The notes under the pieces were generated by a model, which did no database searches, was not told the origin of the DNA, and was given only the letters and a program-made list of their open reading frames with translations. Of a DNA stretch of 64,000 nt, positions 27,860-37,630 are shown piece by piece (positions within the stretch are counted from its first letter, which is position 1; each line of letters starts with the position of its first letter). The stretch comes from Qipengyuania intermedia. GTDB lineage: Bacteria > Pseudomonadota > Alphaproteobacteria > Sphingomonadales > Sphingomonadaceae. The DNA lies in the NCBI RefSeq assembly GCF_019711615.1, contig NZ_JAIGNS010000002.1, forward strand, positions 607,501-671,500, given 5' to 3'. Made by a program: the position numbers and the translations under genes.

Positions 27860-28639
27860 ATGGACTCGGCAGGCGAAGTACAAATCGCGCCGGTGAGGGT
27901 GGCTAGCAATCTGTCACTGACCGATCTTGGCAGGGCATTGAAAGCGGGCCTCGCCGATTTCCTCGCCTGTCCGATCTACGGCCTGTTCTTCGCCGCAATC
28001 TACGTGGCGGCAGGGCTGTTCCTCTATGTCGCGGCGGTCGAGTGGGGCGAGACGATGTGGTTCGTCCCCGTGGTCGCTGGCTTCCCGCTCGTCGCGCCAT
28101 TTACTGCTGTCGGCCTTTATGAAGTCAGCCGAAGGCGGGAGGCTGGCCTTGCGGTCAAATGGGGCGCAGTGCTCGGGGCTGTAAGGGGCAAGGGCGACGA
28201 ACAGCTTATCATGATGGGCGGCATTGTCTTCGTCGCCTTCAGTTTCTGGATGATCATCGCCCACGGGATCTTCGCGATCTTCATGGCAGAATCGGGCGTC
28301 GGCGCTGAAACGGTCGAGGCGTTCCTGACCCCTGCGGGGCTGGCAATGCTGGCCGTGGGGACGGCGGTCGGCGCGATCATGGCGCTCGCCTTCTATGCGG
28401 TGACCGTCGTCAGCCTGCCGATGCTTGTCGATCTCGAGGTAGATTTCCTGACGGCGATCATCACCAGCGTGGCCGCATTTCGGTCCAACAAACTCATGCT
28501 GACCCTATGGGCGGCGATTATCGCCGTGTCGCTGCTAATCGCCTTGGCCCCGGCATTCCTGGGACTGCTGGTCGCCTTGCCGATCTTCGGGCACGCGACC
28601 TGGCACCTCTATCGCAGGATCGTGCGCGACGCGGCCTAG
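27860..28639 (+). CDS. DUF2189 polytopic membrane protein
   Basis: 259 residues with six or so hydrophobic helices. It begins [43 protein letters not shown], the typical DUF2189 opening, and later has [16 protein letters not shown] and [26 protein letters not shown], also family features. The family is annotated as uncharacterised integral membrane proteins, sometimes wrongly as cytochrome c oxidase subunit I. A strong AGGAGG lies eight bases before the ATG. It is convergent with rsmA, whose stop overlaps by four bases. Function unknown. Confidence 0.82.
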   Translation: MDSAGEVQIAPVRVASNLSLTDLGRALKAGLADFLACPIYGLFFAAIYVAAGLFLYVAAVEWGETMWFVPVVAGFPLVAPFTAVGLYEVSRRREAGLAVKWGAVLGAVRGKGDEQLIMMGGIVFVAFSFWMIIAHGIFAIFMAESGVGAETVEAFLTPAGLAMLAVGTAVGAIMALAFYAVTVVSLPMLVDLEVDFLTAIITSVAAFRSNKLMLTLWAAIIAVSLLIALAPAFLGLLVALPIFGHATWHLYRRIVRDAA

Positions 28640-29460
28640 GCCGAAAGCACTCGGGCTAACGCCACGAAATTGTCGACGGAAAGCGTTTCCGCGCGGCGCT
28701 GCGGGTCGATGCCGACCTGTTCCAGCGCCTCCACCGCACCGGGCACGCCTTTCAGGCTCTGACGCAGCATCTTGCGGCGTTGGCCGAAGGCGGCTTCGGT
28801 CAGCCGCTCCAGCACCCGCGCGCTGACGCCATCGGGCATCTCGCGCGGTTCAACATGGACGATAGCGCTCATCACCTTGGGCGGTGGCGTGAATGCGCTG
28901 CGATGCACCTTCATCGCCATCTTCGCCTCGCTACGCCATTGGGCGAGTACGGCGAGGCGGCCATACGCGGAATTGTCGGGAGTGGCCGCGATGCGCTGGG
29001 CAACCTCCTGCTGGAGCATCAGCGTGAGGCTGGTCCACAGCGGCGGCCAGCTTTCCCCGCCCAGCCAGCGCACGAACAGCGCAGTCCCGACATTATATGG
29101 CAGGTTGGAAAGGACGGCGAAGGGTTCGCCACCCATGATATCGGCATGGTCGAGTTTGAGCGCATCGCCCTGGATGACCTTGAGCTTGCCTGGAAACGCC
29201 TCGCCAACTTCCGCCAGCGCAGGCAGGCAGCGGCTGTCCATCTCGATTGCGGTGACCTCGGCACCGGCACGCAGGAGCGCGCGGGTGAGGCCGCCCGGGC
29301 CCGGTCCGACTTCGAGGACTTTCTTCCCTGCGAGATCTCCGGGGATTGCGGCGATCCGGTCGAGCAATTGCTCGTCGAACAGGAAGTTCTGGCCCAGCGC
29401 CTTGCTCGCGCTAAGGCCATGACGGGCGATCACCTCTCGCAGCGGCGGCAACTCAGCCAT
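28636..29460 (-). CDS. rsmA: 16S rRNA dimethyladenosine transferase RsmA (KsgA)
   Basis: 274 residues from the ATG at 29460 ([16 protein letters not shown]). SAM site [14 protein letters not shown] (GxGxG at 52-57), the acidic Glu73 after strand 2, and the catalytic motif NLPYN (119-123) are present. [11 protein letters not shown] at the N-terminus is also diagnostic. It dimethylates the two adjacent adenines at the 3' end of 16S rRNA. Its start overlaps the end of pdxA by eight bases, as the last gene of lptD-surA-pdxA-rsmA, the same order as in E. coli. Confidence 0.96.
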   Translation of the reverse strand: MAELPPLREVIARHGLSASKALGQNFLFDEQLLDRIAAIPGDLAGKKVLEVGPGPGGLTRALLRAGAEVTAIEMDSRCLPALAEVGEAFPGKLKVIQGDALKLDHADIMGGEPFAVLSNLPYNVGTALFVRWLGGESWPPLWTSLTLMLQQEVAQRIAATPDNSAYGRLAVLAQWRSEAKMAMKVHRSAFTPPPKVMSAIVHVEPREMPDGVSARVLERLTEAAFGQRRKMLRQSLKGVPGAVEALEQVGIDPQRRAETLSVDNFVALARVLSA

Positions 29461-30466
29461 GGCGTGCGCGCCGCTGTGCCATGTCTCCCGCCATGCGCAG
29501 TGCGGCAATCATCGCGCCGGGATCGGCGATGGCCTTGCCCGCAATATCGAAGGCTGTGCCGTGATCGGGGCTCGTCCGGACGATCGGCAAGCCGAGCGTG
29601 ACATTGACACCCTCGTCGAAATCGAGGGCCTTCAAGGGGATCAGGGCCTGGTCGTGATACATGGCCAGCGCGGCATCGAAAGTCGTGCGTGCGCGGGGGG
29701 TGAACAGAGCATCTCCTGGGTGGGGACCGTTTACCTCATAACCTTCTTCGCGCAATGCCTTGATCGCGGGCGAAATTACGCGCTGTTCCTCGTCGCCGAA
29801 TCGCCCGTCCTCGCCCGCATGTGGGTTGAGACCGCAGACTGCGAGGCGCGGACGCTCAAGGCCGAAATCGCGTTGCAGGGCCTGAGCGACGATACGCGCC
29901 CGGTGGCAGATCAATTCGACGCTCAACCTGCCGGGTACTTCGGCAAGCGCGCAGTGAACGGTCAATGGCACGGCGCGAAGGCTCGGACCGGCCAGCATCA
30001 TCACGGCATCGCGCTGGTCTCGCGAGCAGGCGGAAGCGAGAAACTCGGTCTGGCCGGGATGATCGAAGCCGACCTTTGCGAGTTCGGACTTCGCGATCGG
30101 GGCGGTGACGAGCGCTCCAGCCTCCCCCTCGAGCGCGAGTTGAGTCGCGCGTTTCAGGGAATACAGGGCAAGCCTCGCGCCATTTTCGGTCGGCTCACCC
30201 GGCGTGAACGGTTCGTCTTCCAGCCCGAGCACCGGAAGCGCTCGCCCGAAAACCTGCGCTGCGTGCGACGGATCGCTGATGCGCTCCACCGGAAGGGACA
30301 TCCCCAGCGATTGCGCCGCCGACGCGAGAACTCCCGAACCGCCCACCACAAAAAACGGCGCGAGCGCTTCCACGTAGCGGCGCGCCCAGGCGGCGGCGAT
30401 GATTTCCGGCCCGATCCCCGCAGGGTCGCCCAATGATACGGCGAGGGGGAGCGGGGCGGGCGTCAA
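29453..30466 (-). CDS. pdxA: 4-hydroxythreonine-4-phosphate dehydrogenase PdxA
   Basis: 337 residues. The apparent start is a TTG at 30466, inside a TTGA overlap with the surA stop. No ATG is available before the first conserved motif [15 protein letters not shown]. Metal-binding His residues lie in [14 protein letters not shown] and [11 protein letters not shown], and the substrate-binding ERISDP and PTENGA segments are seen. The enzyme oxidises 4-phosphohydroxythreonine in pyridoxal phosphate synthesis. The overlap suggests translation is coupled to surA. Confidence 0.95.
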   Translation of the reverse strand: MTPAPLPLAVSLGDPAGIGPEIIAAAWARRYVEALAPFFVVGGSGVLASAAQSLGMSLPVERISDPSHAAQVFGRALPVLGLEDEPFTPGEPTENGARLALYSLKRATQLALEGEAGALVTAPIAKSELAKVGFDHPGQTEFLASACSRDQRDAVMMLAGPSLRAVPLTVHCALAEVPGRLSVELICHRARIVAQALQRDFGLERPRLAVCGLNPHAGEDGRFGDEEQRVISPAIKALREEGYEVNGPHPGDALFTPRARTTFDAALAMYHDQALIPLKALDFDEGVNVTLGLPIVRTSPDHGTAFDIAGKAIADPGAMIAALRMAGDMAQRRARHG

Positions 30467-31815
30467 TTATATTCGATATAGGCGTCGTTACGCAGGTCGC
30501 GCAGATAGCGCTGCGCCGCGCGGTTGATCCGCTCGTCCTCGATCTGCTGCATGAGCTGGTCGAAGTTCGGGCCCGACTGGACCTCCGGATCGTCACGACC
30601 GCACAGCATCAGCACCCGCACACCGTCCTTCAGGTCGCCGAACGGCGGGGTGGCTTCGCCGATGCCGAGGCCCAGCACGATCTGCTGGAGCTGTTCCGGA
30701 AGTGCCCGGGCGCGCAACTGGTCGTTGTCGACCACGGAAGCACCGATCCGGTCGGCGATTTCGTTGGCGCTGCCGCAGCCGCGCATGGTCTGAACGCCTG
30801 CAAGGAATTCCTGGAGGCGTGCTTCGTTGGCTGCCTGCGTTGCGTTCTGGTCGAAGGAGATCTGGATCTGCTTCAGGCTGAGGATGGCATCGCGCGGGTC
30901 GGCGGTAAGCACCTGGCGTTTTTCGATCAGGTAGAGAATTGAGAAGCCGCCCGGGATTTCAATCGGGCCGACAAGCTGGCCGGGCTGCATTTCCTGCGCC
31001 ACGGCTTCGAGTTGCGCATTCTTGAGCTGCGGCAGGCGGATCCAGCCGAGATCGCCGCCGACTGCGGCGGTCGATGCTTCGGAGAACTGGCGTGCATAGG
31101 CCACGAAGCTGCCGCCCTGGCGAAGCTGTTCGACGATCTTGAGCGCGTTGGCTTCGACTGCGGCCGCATTTTCGGGCGTCGCGGACAAGTAGATTTCGCC
31201 AAGGCGATATTCTTCCGTGCCCTTGGATGCTTCGAGCCGTTCCATCAGCTCGTTCACTTCTTCAGCCGAGACATTCACGAAGAACGCCACCTTCTGGCGC
31301 AGCAGGCGCTGCCAGGCGAGTTCGCCCTGGATCTGGCGCTTGAGCGAGGCCGGCGAAGATCCGATCGAGAGCAGGTAGCTCTCCATGTCTTCGAGACGGC
31401 GATTGTTCTGTGCGGCGATGCGCGCGTAGGTCTGGTCGACTTCCGCACTGGAAATCTGGATGTCCTCGGCTTCGGCGGCCTGAATCTGCAAGGTTTCGTC
31501 GATCAGATTGCGCAGAACCTGTTCGCGCACACGGCGCATCTCTTCCGAAGCGAGGTCCGACTGGCTTGCTTCCACGAGCAGGGCGACGCGCTGGTCGAGA
31601 TCGGTGCCGGTGATGACGTGGCCGTTCACGACGGCAGTTGCCCGGCGCACGTTCGGATCCGGATTGGTGAGCATGGTCAGCTCTTCCGGAAGATCGAGAG
31701 TGTTGGCCGTTACCGACGCCTGCGCCCCGACGCTTGCCGGCGTAATGGCAAGGGCGAGCGTGGCGACGAGAGCAGCGGCGGAACCGCTAAGTTTGGCAAG
31801 CTTGGTTGCGTTCAC
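30463..31815 (-). CDS. surA: periplasmic peptidyl-prolyl isomerase/chaperone SurA
   Basis: 450 residues from a GTG at 31815. Another GTG at 31842 adds nine residues, and neither has a strong ribosome binding site. Signal peptide to about residue 32 (VGAQA), an N-terminal SurA chaperone domain (VVNGHVITGTDLDQRVALL), then parvulin-type domain 1 (RLGEIYLSATPEN, GGDLGWIRLPQL, GPIEIPGGFSILYLIEKR) and a degenerate second domain. It escorts outer-membrane proteins to the BAM complex. It lies between lptD, its known client in E. coli, and pdxA. Confidence 0.93.
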   Translation of the reverse strand: MNATKLAKLSGSAAALVATLALAITPASVGAQASVTANTLDLPEELTMLTNPDPNVRRATAVVNGHVITGTDLDQRVALLVEASQSDLASEEMRRVREQVLRNLIDETLQIQAAEAEDIQISSAEVDQTYARIAAQNNRRLEDMESYLLSIGSSPASLKRQIQGELAWQRLLRQKVAFFVNVSAEEVNELMERLEASKGTEEYRLGEIYLSATPENAAAVEANALKIVEQLRQGGSFVAYARQFSEASTAAVGGDLGWIRLPQLKNAQLEAVAQEMQPGQLVGPIEIPGGFSILYLIEKRQVLTADPRDAILSLKQIQISFDQNATQAANEARLQEFLAGVQTMRGCGSANEIADRIGASVVDNDQLRARALPEQLQQIVLGLGIGEATPPFGDLKDGVRVLMLCGRDDPEVQSGPNFDQLMQQIEDERINRAAQRYLRDLRNDAYIEYN

Positions 31816-31958
31816 GCGTAAAATTCCATTTGCGGCGCGCACAGCGCACCCGGATAGGTAACGGCCTTGCCAAAGCCCGGCTTAACCGTTGCTGATTGCG
31901 TGGGCGGATAGCGCGTTTATCTCGCCCTGCCAACCACATGGCACGGCCTGTTCAACGC

Positions 31959-34304
31959 CTATCTGAAGCCAAGGTTTTTCAGGCTGAAATAGAGCTGGAA
32001 CGTGTCGCCCCGTTCGGCGTCGCCCGCCGATACGTAATCGCGCCGCCACGTCAGGCCGAGTTCGAGGCAATCGTCCTGATAGGCAAGGCCCAGGCGGGTC
32101 CTGATCGGCTGAAATCCATCGCTGGACAGGCTGAGGTCCTCGTCGCGATTGGTAAGATTGAAGACACCCGAACCGAAGACCGACCAGTAATTCGCAAACG
32201 ACAGGCGGGCGGCTGCGCGCAGTTCCTCCCGATCCTGCAAATCTTCCACCGAAGTGATATTGCGGTCGAGGCGCAAATATCCGACCTCGACATAAGTAGC
32301 GCTGGTCCCGACGGTCGCGTCGAATTCGTTGCGCCGTACGGCGAGGTTGTCCTTGTCCAGGCGGAAACGGTGCGTCAGCTTCACGAAGTCGCGGAAGCGC
32401 AGCTCGGTCCGGCCGACGACGTCGCTGACCTTTTCCGACAGGCCTGTGCCGTCGGGGAAAATGTCGCGGTCCGCATCGAGCCGGTAGGATTGTCCGAGCG
32501 TCGTCTTCACTTCCCAGCCCGGACGGCGCAATTCCCAGTCGAAGCCGTACGTGATCCGCGCACCGTCCTCGATCCGGTCGTACCCGGGGAAGCGGTTCAG
32601 CGCGAACAGGTTTGAATCTTCCAGGTCGATCGCCCGTGCATCCTCGTTCGGGATCGCCAGGTTCCTGATCGGCGGGGTCACGACCAGTTGGACGCGCGGG
32701 GTGAATACCTGCGTGCCGCCCAGGAGTTCGCCCACGAAAGGCCATTCGATATCCAGCGCGCCCAGAGCAACGCCGCGCGCCTGCCAGCCGCTGTCGCCGC
32801 GATAGGATACGGTCTGCGTCAGGAAATTGTCGCTCGAATGGTAGACGTCCCCGCGAAGGAGGCCGGTCAGCGTCACCACCTGGCCAAGGCCGAGGATACG
32901 GCGCAGGTCCCATTTCGCGCGGGCAAAGGCGCGCTGCGTGTCCTGTCCCTCGTCACGCAGGATCGCGAGGGTATTTGCCTGCAATTCGACCTTCCCGCCG
33001 AGCACCGGCTCATCGAGTCGCAGGCGGTAATCCATGGCCGGCAGGGCAATCGGCACCTGCCCCTGGTCCTGGTTCAGCCGCAGCGTCTGGGTCGCCCAGC
33101 CTGCCAGCGAAAAGTAGGAATTGCGGTCGATCCGCTCCAGGTCGACCATGGACCGCAAGCGGTCGTCACGGCTGATGTCGTAGCGGCGCAGGAAAGTGCG
33201 GTCGCTCGCGAGCCTGACCGAGCTGGTGAGACTCCATTCGGGCGTGAACTGAAATTTGCCGTTGGCGAACAGGTAGCCGCGCGGCTCGCTTTCGAACGTA
33301 TCGGTTCGCGTGGCGTCGGTGAAACGGCGGCTGTTCGTGGCGTAGCCGGTGATCTGGTAGGCGCCCTTGTCGGTCAGGTGGCGCCACTGTGCGGACACCA
33401 TCGGCGGCGCTTCGGTGAACGCATAAGCCGAGACCGTCAGGTCCTTGTTATCGGCAAACCGTATGTAATAGCTTCCCGAAACCTCGACCCCGTTGCTTTC
33501 AGAAAAGCGCAGGTCCGGCACCAGGAACCCGCTGACTGCGCCGCCGTCGGTACGGATCGCAAGGCCGGGCAGGGGCAGGATGCGCGCCCCGAACAGCTCG
33601 AGATAGGCACCCTGGAAGCGCACGCGCGAGTCCTGGGGATCGTAGATCACGCGGTCGGCGGTAATGCGCCAGCTGGGGTCCTTGTCGCAGCCTTCCGGCG
33701 TGACGACTGCACAGGCGCTGTAGGCTGCCTCTTCCAGCGCAATGGTCCCGTCGGTTTCGCGCAGGCCACGCCGCGCGGCAAGGCGTCCGCCCTGGCGCAG
33801 CGCGAGGAGCAAATTCTCCAAGGCCCCGGCTTCGAATTCGTCGGTCAGTTCGACCTGGTCGGAAAACAGCTGGTTGCCGTTGTCGTCCACGAAACGGACG
33901 TTGCCGCTGGCAAGGATAATGCCCGTCCGCCTGCTCCAGCTGACGCTGTCCGCGCGCACCGAGCGTTCGCCCGAGCGCAGAACGACATTACCCTCGGCAG
34001 TAACGATATCCGCATCGGAATCATAGCTGAGGATGTCTGAAGCGAATGCGATCTGCCGTTCGCCCGCTGCATTGAATTCGGCCGCCGGTGGCGGATCGAG
34101 TTCGCTTTGCGCAACGATGACCGCTTCCGGCGGTGGCGGCAGGTCCGTGGGGCTTTCGCCTTCCGGTTCCTCGACCGAGCCTGCACCCGTCGCTGCACCG
34201 TCCTGCGCCGCCAGCGGAGCGGCGGTAGCAAGGGCAAGCGCACCTGCACCCGCGCCGAGAGCGTGCAAAAAGGCATTGCGCGAAGGGTGGGGGCGCAGGA
34301 GCAT
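31959..34304 (-). CDS. lptD: LPS-assembly outer-membrane protein LptD
   Basis: 781 residues from the ATG at 34304, which begins a signal peptide (MLLRPHPSRNAFLHALG, to about AAPLAAQ). The OstA/LptA-like beta-jellyroll follows (QIAFASDILSYDSDADIVTAEGNVVLRSGE), then a long 26-strand barrel region with typical LptD segments (LELFGARILPLPGLAIRTDGG, GFLVPDLRFSESNGVEVSGSYY). It ends in LYFSLKNLGFR. With LptE it inserts lipopolysaccharide into the outer leaflet. Only a few cysteines (ACAVVTPEGCDKD) are seen, so the disulfide pattern differs from that of E. coli. First gene of the lptD-surA-pdxA-rsmA run. Confidence 0.94.
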   Translation of the reverse strand: MLLRPHPSRNAFLHALGAGAGALALATAAPLAAQDGAATGAGSVEEPEGESPTDLPPPPEAVIVAQSELDPPPAAEFNAAGERQIAFASDILSYDSDADIVTAEGNVVLRSGERSVRADSVSWSRRTGIILASGNVRFVDDNGNQLFSDQVELTDEFEAGALENLLLALRQGGRLAARRGLRETDGTIALEEAAYSACAVVTPEGCDKDPSWRITADRVIYDPQDSRVRFQGAYLELFGARILPLPGLAIRTDGGAVSGFLVPDLRFSESNGVEVSGSYYIRFADNKDLTVSAYAFTEAPPMVSAQWRHLTDKGAYQITGYATNSRRFTDATRTDTFESEPRGYLFANGKFQFTPEWSLTSSVRLASDRTFLRRYDISRDDRLRSMVDLERIDRNSYFSLAGWATQTLRLNQDQGQVPIALPAMDYRLRLDEPVLGGKVELQANTLAILRDEGQDTQRAFARAKWDLRRILGLGQVVTLTGLLRGDVYHSSDNFLTQTVSYRGDSGWQARGVALGALDIEWPFVGELLGGTQVFTPRVQLVVTPPIRNLAIPNEDARAIDLEDSNLFALNRFPGYDRIEDGARITYGFDWELRRPGWEVKTTLGQSYRLDADRDIFPDGTGLSEKVSDVVGRTELRFRDFVKLTHRFRLDKDNLAVRRNEFDATVGTSATYVEVGYLRLDRNITSVEDLQDREELRAAARLSFANYWSVFGSGVFNLTNRDEDLSLSSDGFQPIRTRLGLAYQDDCLELGLTWRRDYVSAGDAERGDTFQLYFSLKNLGFR

Positions 34305-34404
34305 GGCTTGCCTATCGCATCGCCCACGCCTAATCGCAATCGCCATCCTCGGCGGCCCCGCATCCAGCGTTCGGGCTGCGTCAGACAGTTTTCCGGGAGT
34401 TTCC

Positions 34405-35865
34405 ATGCACATCCAATTCAGCAAGACCCAACCGCAGGCGGCGCGCCTCATTGCGCATGTCGCCGACAAGGGCAAGCTTCCTCAATCGTTCGATGCCGCC
34501 ATGAAGGCAGGCGCAGAGGCAGCCCGCTTCAAGGGTGGTGTCGGCCAGACCTTCGAAGGCTTCGTGGCAAGCGGCGACGGCGCTGCCCGCGTGGCAGTGG
34601 CTGGGGCGGGCGACGCCTCCGACGACGCGCGGCTCGCAAACCTCGAAAAGGCTGGCGCTGCGCTCGCTGCCAAGTACCAGTCTACCGGCAACGAGGAACT
34701 CGTCCTCGACGTGACCGAAAACCGTCTTTCGGCCGAAGAAGTCGGTCATGTCCTGCTCGGCATGCGCCTGCGCAACTGGCGCTATGACATCTACCGCACG
34801 AAGATGAAGGACGAGCAGAAGATCACGCTCAAGAAGGTCACCGTCGTCGGCGCGCCCGACGATGCCGACACCGCGTGGAACGAGCTCACCGCACTTGCCG
34901 AGGGCGTCGAATTCACGCGGGAACTGGTCACCGAACCGGCCAACATCATCTATCCCGAGACTTTCGTCGAACGCTGCCAGAAGCGTTTCGAGGGCACTGG
35001 TGCGGAACTGATCGTGCTCGACGAAGCCGAGATGGAAAAGCTCGGCATGGGTTCGCTCCTCGGCGTGGGCCAGGGTTCGTCCCGCGAATCGCGCATCCTC
35101 GCCATTCGCTGGAATGGCGGCGAGGAAGGAGAACGCCCGATCGCTTTCGTCGGCAAGGGCGTGACCTTCGATACCGGCGGGATCTCGATCAAGCCGGGAC
35201 CCGGCATGGAAGACATGAAGTGGGACATGGGCGGCGCTGGTGCTGTCGCAGGCGGCATGCTGGCGCTCGTCAAGCGCAAGGCCGCGGCCAATGTCGTGGG
35301 CGTCATGGGCCTCGTGGAGAACATGCCCGACGGAAACGCCCAGCGTCCCGGTGACGTGGTCACTTCCATGAGCGGACAGACCATCGAAATCCTGAACACC
35401 GACGCCGAAGGCCGTCTCGTCCTGGCAGATGCCCTTCACTGGACGCAGCAGGAGTTCGAGCCGACCCGCGTCATCGACTTCGCAACGCTCACCGGCGCGA
35501 TCATCATTGCGCTTGGCAACGAGCACGCCGGCATGTTCGCGAATGACGACCAGCTGGCAAAGGACATCGATGCTGCTGGCGAAGCCACTGGCGACACCGT
35601 GTGGCGCATGCCGCTCGGCAAGGCCTACGACAAGCTGATCGACAGCCCGATCGCGGACATGAAAAATATCGGCGGCAAGGGCGCAGGCTCGATCACGGCG
35701 GCCCAATTCCTCCAGCGCTTCATCGCGGACGATGTTGCCTGGGCGCATATCGACATCGCGGGCAAGGCCTGGTCGGACAAGCCCGGCCGCACCTGGGGCA
35801 AGGGCGCGACCGGTTATGGCGTGCGCCTGATCGACCGCATCGTCTCCGACACGGCCGAAGGATAA
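34405..35865 (+). CDS. pepA: leucyl aminopeptidase (PepA, M17)
   Basis: 486 residues from the ATG at 34405. Both metal-site motifs are complete: GKGVTFDTGGISIKPG (Lys251, Asp256, catalytic Lys263), MKWDMGGAG (Asp274) and NTDAEGRL (Asp333, Glu335, catalytic Arg337). The two-metal cytosolic aminopeptidase removes N-terminal Leu and other residues. In E. coli a PepA hexamer also binds DNA, which cannot be judged here. Divergent from lptD (100 nt apart) and followed by the DUF2256 gene and holC. The pepA-holC neighbourhood is widely conserved. Confidence 0.96.
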   Translation: MHIQFSKTQPQAARLIAHVADKGKLPQSFDAAMKAGAEAARFKGGVGQTFEGFVASGDGAARVAVAGAGDASDDARLANLEKAGAALAAKYQSTGNEELVLDVTENRLSAEEVGHVLLGMRLRNWRYDIYRTKMKDEQKITLKKVTVVGAPDDADTAWNELTALAEGVEFTRELVTEPANIIYPETFVERCQKRFEGTGAELIVLDEAEMEKLGMGSLLGVGQGSSRESRILAIRWNGGEEGERPIAFVGKGVTFDTGGISIKPGPGMEDMKWDMGGAGAVAGGMLALVKRKAAANVVGVMGLVENMPDGNAQRPGDVVTSMSGQTIEILNTDAEGRLVLADALHWTQQEFEPTRVIDFATLTGAIIIALGNEHAGMFANDDQLAKDIDAAGEATGDTVWRMPLGKAYDKLIDSPIADMKNIGGKGAGSITAAQFLQRFIADDVAWAHIDIAGKAWSDKPGRTWGKGATGYGVRLIDRIVSDTAEG

Positions 35866-35880
35866 GCGGGAGCTTTCGCC

Positions 35881-36036
35881 ATTCCCAAGATGCGCAGGAA
35901 AGGGGATTTGCCCAGCAAGGTCTGCGAGACCTGCGGGCTGCCCTTTTCCTGGCGCAAGAAATGGGAGCGCGACTGGGAAAACGTGCGCTATTGCTCCGAG
36001 AAGTGCAGGCGCAACAAGGGTAGCGGGACCGCATGA
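35881..36036 (+). CDS. DUF2256 zinc-ribbon-like small protein
   Basis: The frame holds [20 protein letters not shown] and a WRKKWERDW...YCSEKCRR core: four cysteines (CxxC and CxxxC) and the Trp-rich WRKKWERDW motif that define DUF2256. The first ATG, at 35890, gives 48 residues but has no ribosome binding site. An in-frame ATT at 35881 (51 residues, reading IPK before the Met) has CGGGAG eight bases upstream. Most family members carry a few residues before MRRK, so an ATT start is possible. The stop overlaps the holC start (ATGA). Function unknown, perhaps nucleic-acid binding. Confidence 0.78.
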   Translation: MPKMRRKGDLPSKVCETCGLPFSWRKKWERDWENVRYCSEKCRRNKGSGTA

Positions 36037-36470
36037 CGCGCGTTGATTTCTACCAGCTCAGCCGCGACCCGGTCGATGTGACCGTGGTCAAGCTGGCTGG
36101 CAAGGCGATGCAGGCCGGGATGCGGCTTGCGGTCGTCGCTGCCGATGAAGGGCTCCGCGAAAGCCTCGGCCAGGCTCTGTGGGCAGCAGGCGGGTTCCTC
36201 GCCAACGGTCCCGCCGACGGTCCGCATGCCGCGCGCCAGCCGATCACGATCTCGGACAGTTGCAAGCCGGTGAACGAAGCGCAGATCCTTATCCTCGCCG
36301 ATGGCACCTGGCGCGAGGAAGCGACCGCACTGGAGCGGGTCATGCTGCTGTTCGGAGAAGAAGCGACCGACGCCGCGCGCAATCTGTGGCGCGAACTCGC
36401 CCCGCGCGAAGATATCGACAACCGCATCTTCAAGCAGACCCCCGAAGGCGGCTGGCGCGAAGGCCGCTAG
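36033..36470 (+). CDS. holC: DNA polymerase III subunit chi
   Basis: 145 residues matching Hol[40 protein letters not shown], the DxFY start and the Lys-rich second helix, with [11 protein letters not shown] and PITISD later. Chi binds single-stranded-DNA-binding protein and links it to the clamp loader through psi. It follows pepA and the DUF2256 gene on the same strand, overlapping the latter by four bases. Size and motifs fit the alphaproteobacterial form. Confidence 0.93.
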   Translation: MTRVDFYQLSRDPVDVTVVKLAGKAMQAGMRLAVVAADEGLRESLGQALWAAGGFLANGPADGPHAARQPITISDSCKPVNEAQILILADGTWREEATALERVMLLFGEEATDAARNLWRELAPREDIDNRIFKQTPEGGWREGR

Positions 36471-36510
36471 ACCCGCTGGAACCCTTCGCCGCTTCGCCCG
36501 TCGGTTGGGC

Positions 36511-37029
36511 ATGGGGCGCACATTACCACTCATCATGGCATCTTGCCTGGCCTTGGCCGGCTGCGCCGAGACGCAGGACGCTTCCGAAGCGGAGGTTGCG
36601 GCAGAAGATGGTGAGCCGATCGGCAGCTACACCGTCGATCCCGAAACGGGCGAAGTGCGCGCGGTGCACACCGATGCCGATGGCACACGCACCACCATGG
36701 CGGCAGGCCGGACGGTCGACCCGGTGCTTCCGGCACCCTTCGTCCTGCCTCCCGATGCGACTATCGAAAGCGTGACCCGCGTCGAACAGGGCGAGGGGCG
36801 GCTTGTGACCATCGTCTTCACAAGCGAGCTCGACCGAAACGCCCTGGCCGAATTCTATCGAGACCTCGCCGGTGAAGCAGGATTTTCCGTCACCTCCGAC
36901 ATACCGGGCGAAAATGCCCTGGTGCTGGCAGGCGAGAGTGCCGACGACGGAACTACCTTTGCAGCCACCATCCGCGCGTCAGATGGCGGCAGCGAAGCGG
37001 AACTGACCGTGAGCGCCGGAATCGGCTAA
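36511..37029 (+). CDS. predicted lipoprotein, unknown function
   Basis: 172 residues from the ATG at 36511. A lipoprotein signal ([18 protein letters not shown], Cys18) leads to an acidic mature part, pI low, with no recognised domain. There are two regions: 38-68 with repeated Asp/Thr residues and 80-170 with an alternating strand pattern ([28 protein letters not shown]). This second part looks like a small alpha/beta fold. It is 40 nt after holC and 85 nt before ndk. I cannot name a family. Confidence 0.7.
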   Translation: MGRTLPLIMASCLALAGCAETQDASEAEVAAEDGEPIGSYTVDPETGEVRAVHTDADGTRTTMAAGRTVDPVLPAPFVLPPDATIESVTRVEQGEGRLVTIVFTSELDRNALAEFYRDLAGEAGFSVTSDIPGENALVLAGESADDGTTFAATIRASDGGSEAELTVSAGIG

Positions 37030-37114
37030 AGCTTGCCCGTCGGCGCGTGCGGCGCTAGGGGCGCGCGCGAGAACATTCTCCCCCATAAAATACACTTCGC
37101 AAGGAACACACATC

Positions 37115-37537
37115 ATGGCGGTTACCCGCACCTTTTCGATCATCAAGCCCGATGCCACGCGTCGCAACCTGACCGGCGCGGTCACCAAGATGCTTGAAGA
37201 AGCCGGCCTGCGCGTCGTCGCTTCCAAGCGCATCCACATGACCCGCGAACAGGCCGAAGGCTTCTACGACGTTCACCGCGAGCGTCCCTTCTTCGGCGAA
37301 CTGGTCGAATTCATGATCTCCGGCCCGGTCGTGGTGCAGGTGCTCGAAGGCGAAGACGCCGTGAAGCGCAACCGCGACGTGATGGGCGCGACCAACCCGG
37401 CCGACGCCGACGAAGGCACCATCCGCAAGACCTATGCGGAATCGATCGAAGCCAACTCGGTTCACGGTTCGGACAGCGACGAAAACGCTGCCAAGGAGAT
37501 CGCATTCTTCTTCAACGACGACGAAATCGTCGGTTAA
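37115..37537 (+). CDS. ndk: nucleoside diphosphate kinase
   Basis: 140 residues, normal length. Lys11 (SIIKPDA), the nucleotide-binding [11 protein letters not shown] stretch and catalytic His117 (SVHGSDS) are all present. It moves phosphate between nucleoside triphosphates and diphosphates through a phosphohistidine. The mRNA likely ends in the hairpin at 37598-37629. Monocistronic or the tail of the lipoprotein transcript. Confidence 0.97.
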   Translation: MAVTRTFSIIKPDATRRNLTGAVTKMLEEAGLRVVASKRIHMTREQAEGFYDVHRERPFFGELVEFMISGPVVVQVLEGEDAVKRNRDVMGATNPADADEGTIRKTYAESIEANSVHGSDSDENAAKEIAFFFNDDEIVG

Positions 37538-37597
37538 GCGGCATATCATTTGTTATAAAAGATCGGGAAAAAGCCTGATTTTCTAACGGATTAGGTG

Positions 37598-37629
37598 ACG
37601 GGCGCGATCTCTGTTAGGATCGCGCCCGT
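37598..37629 (+). terminator. strong hairpin between ndk and the SnoaL-like gene
   Basis: A perfect 12-bp GC-rich stem ACGGGCGCGATC / GATCGCGCCCGT with an 8-base loop, then TATGTTTT. It fits an ndk terminator but ends one base before an ATG that may start the next gene, so it would sit in that gene's leader. Confidence 0.72.
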
Positions 37630-37630
37630 T

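Noticed and set aside
34381..35748. Minus-strand frame opposite pepA.
   Set aside because: Shadow of the pepA coding frame; no motif.
37595..37630. GTG at 37595 as the start of the SnoaL-like gene.
   Set aside because: The first codons lie in the strong hairpin and show no ribosome binding site or conserved protein text.
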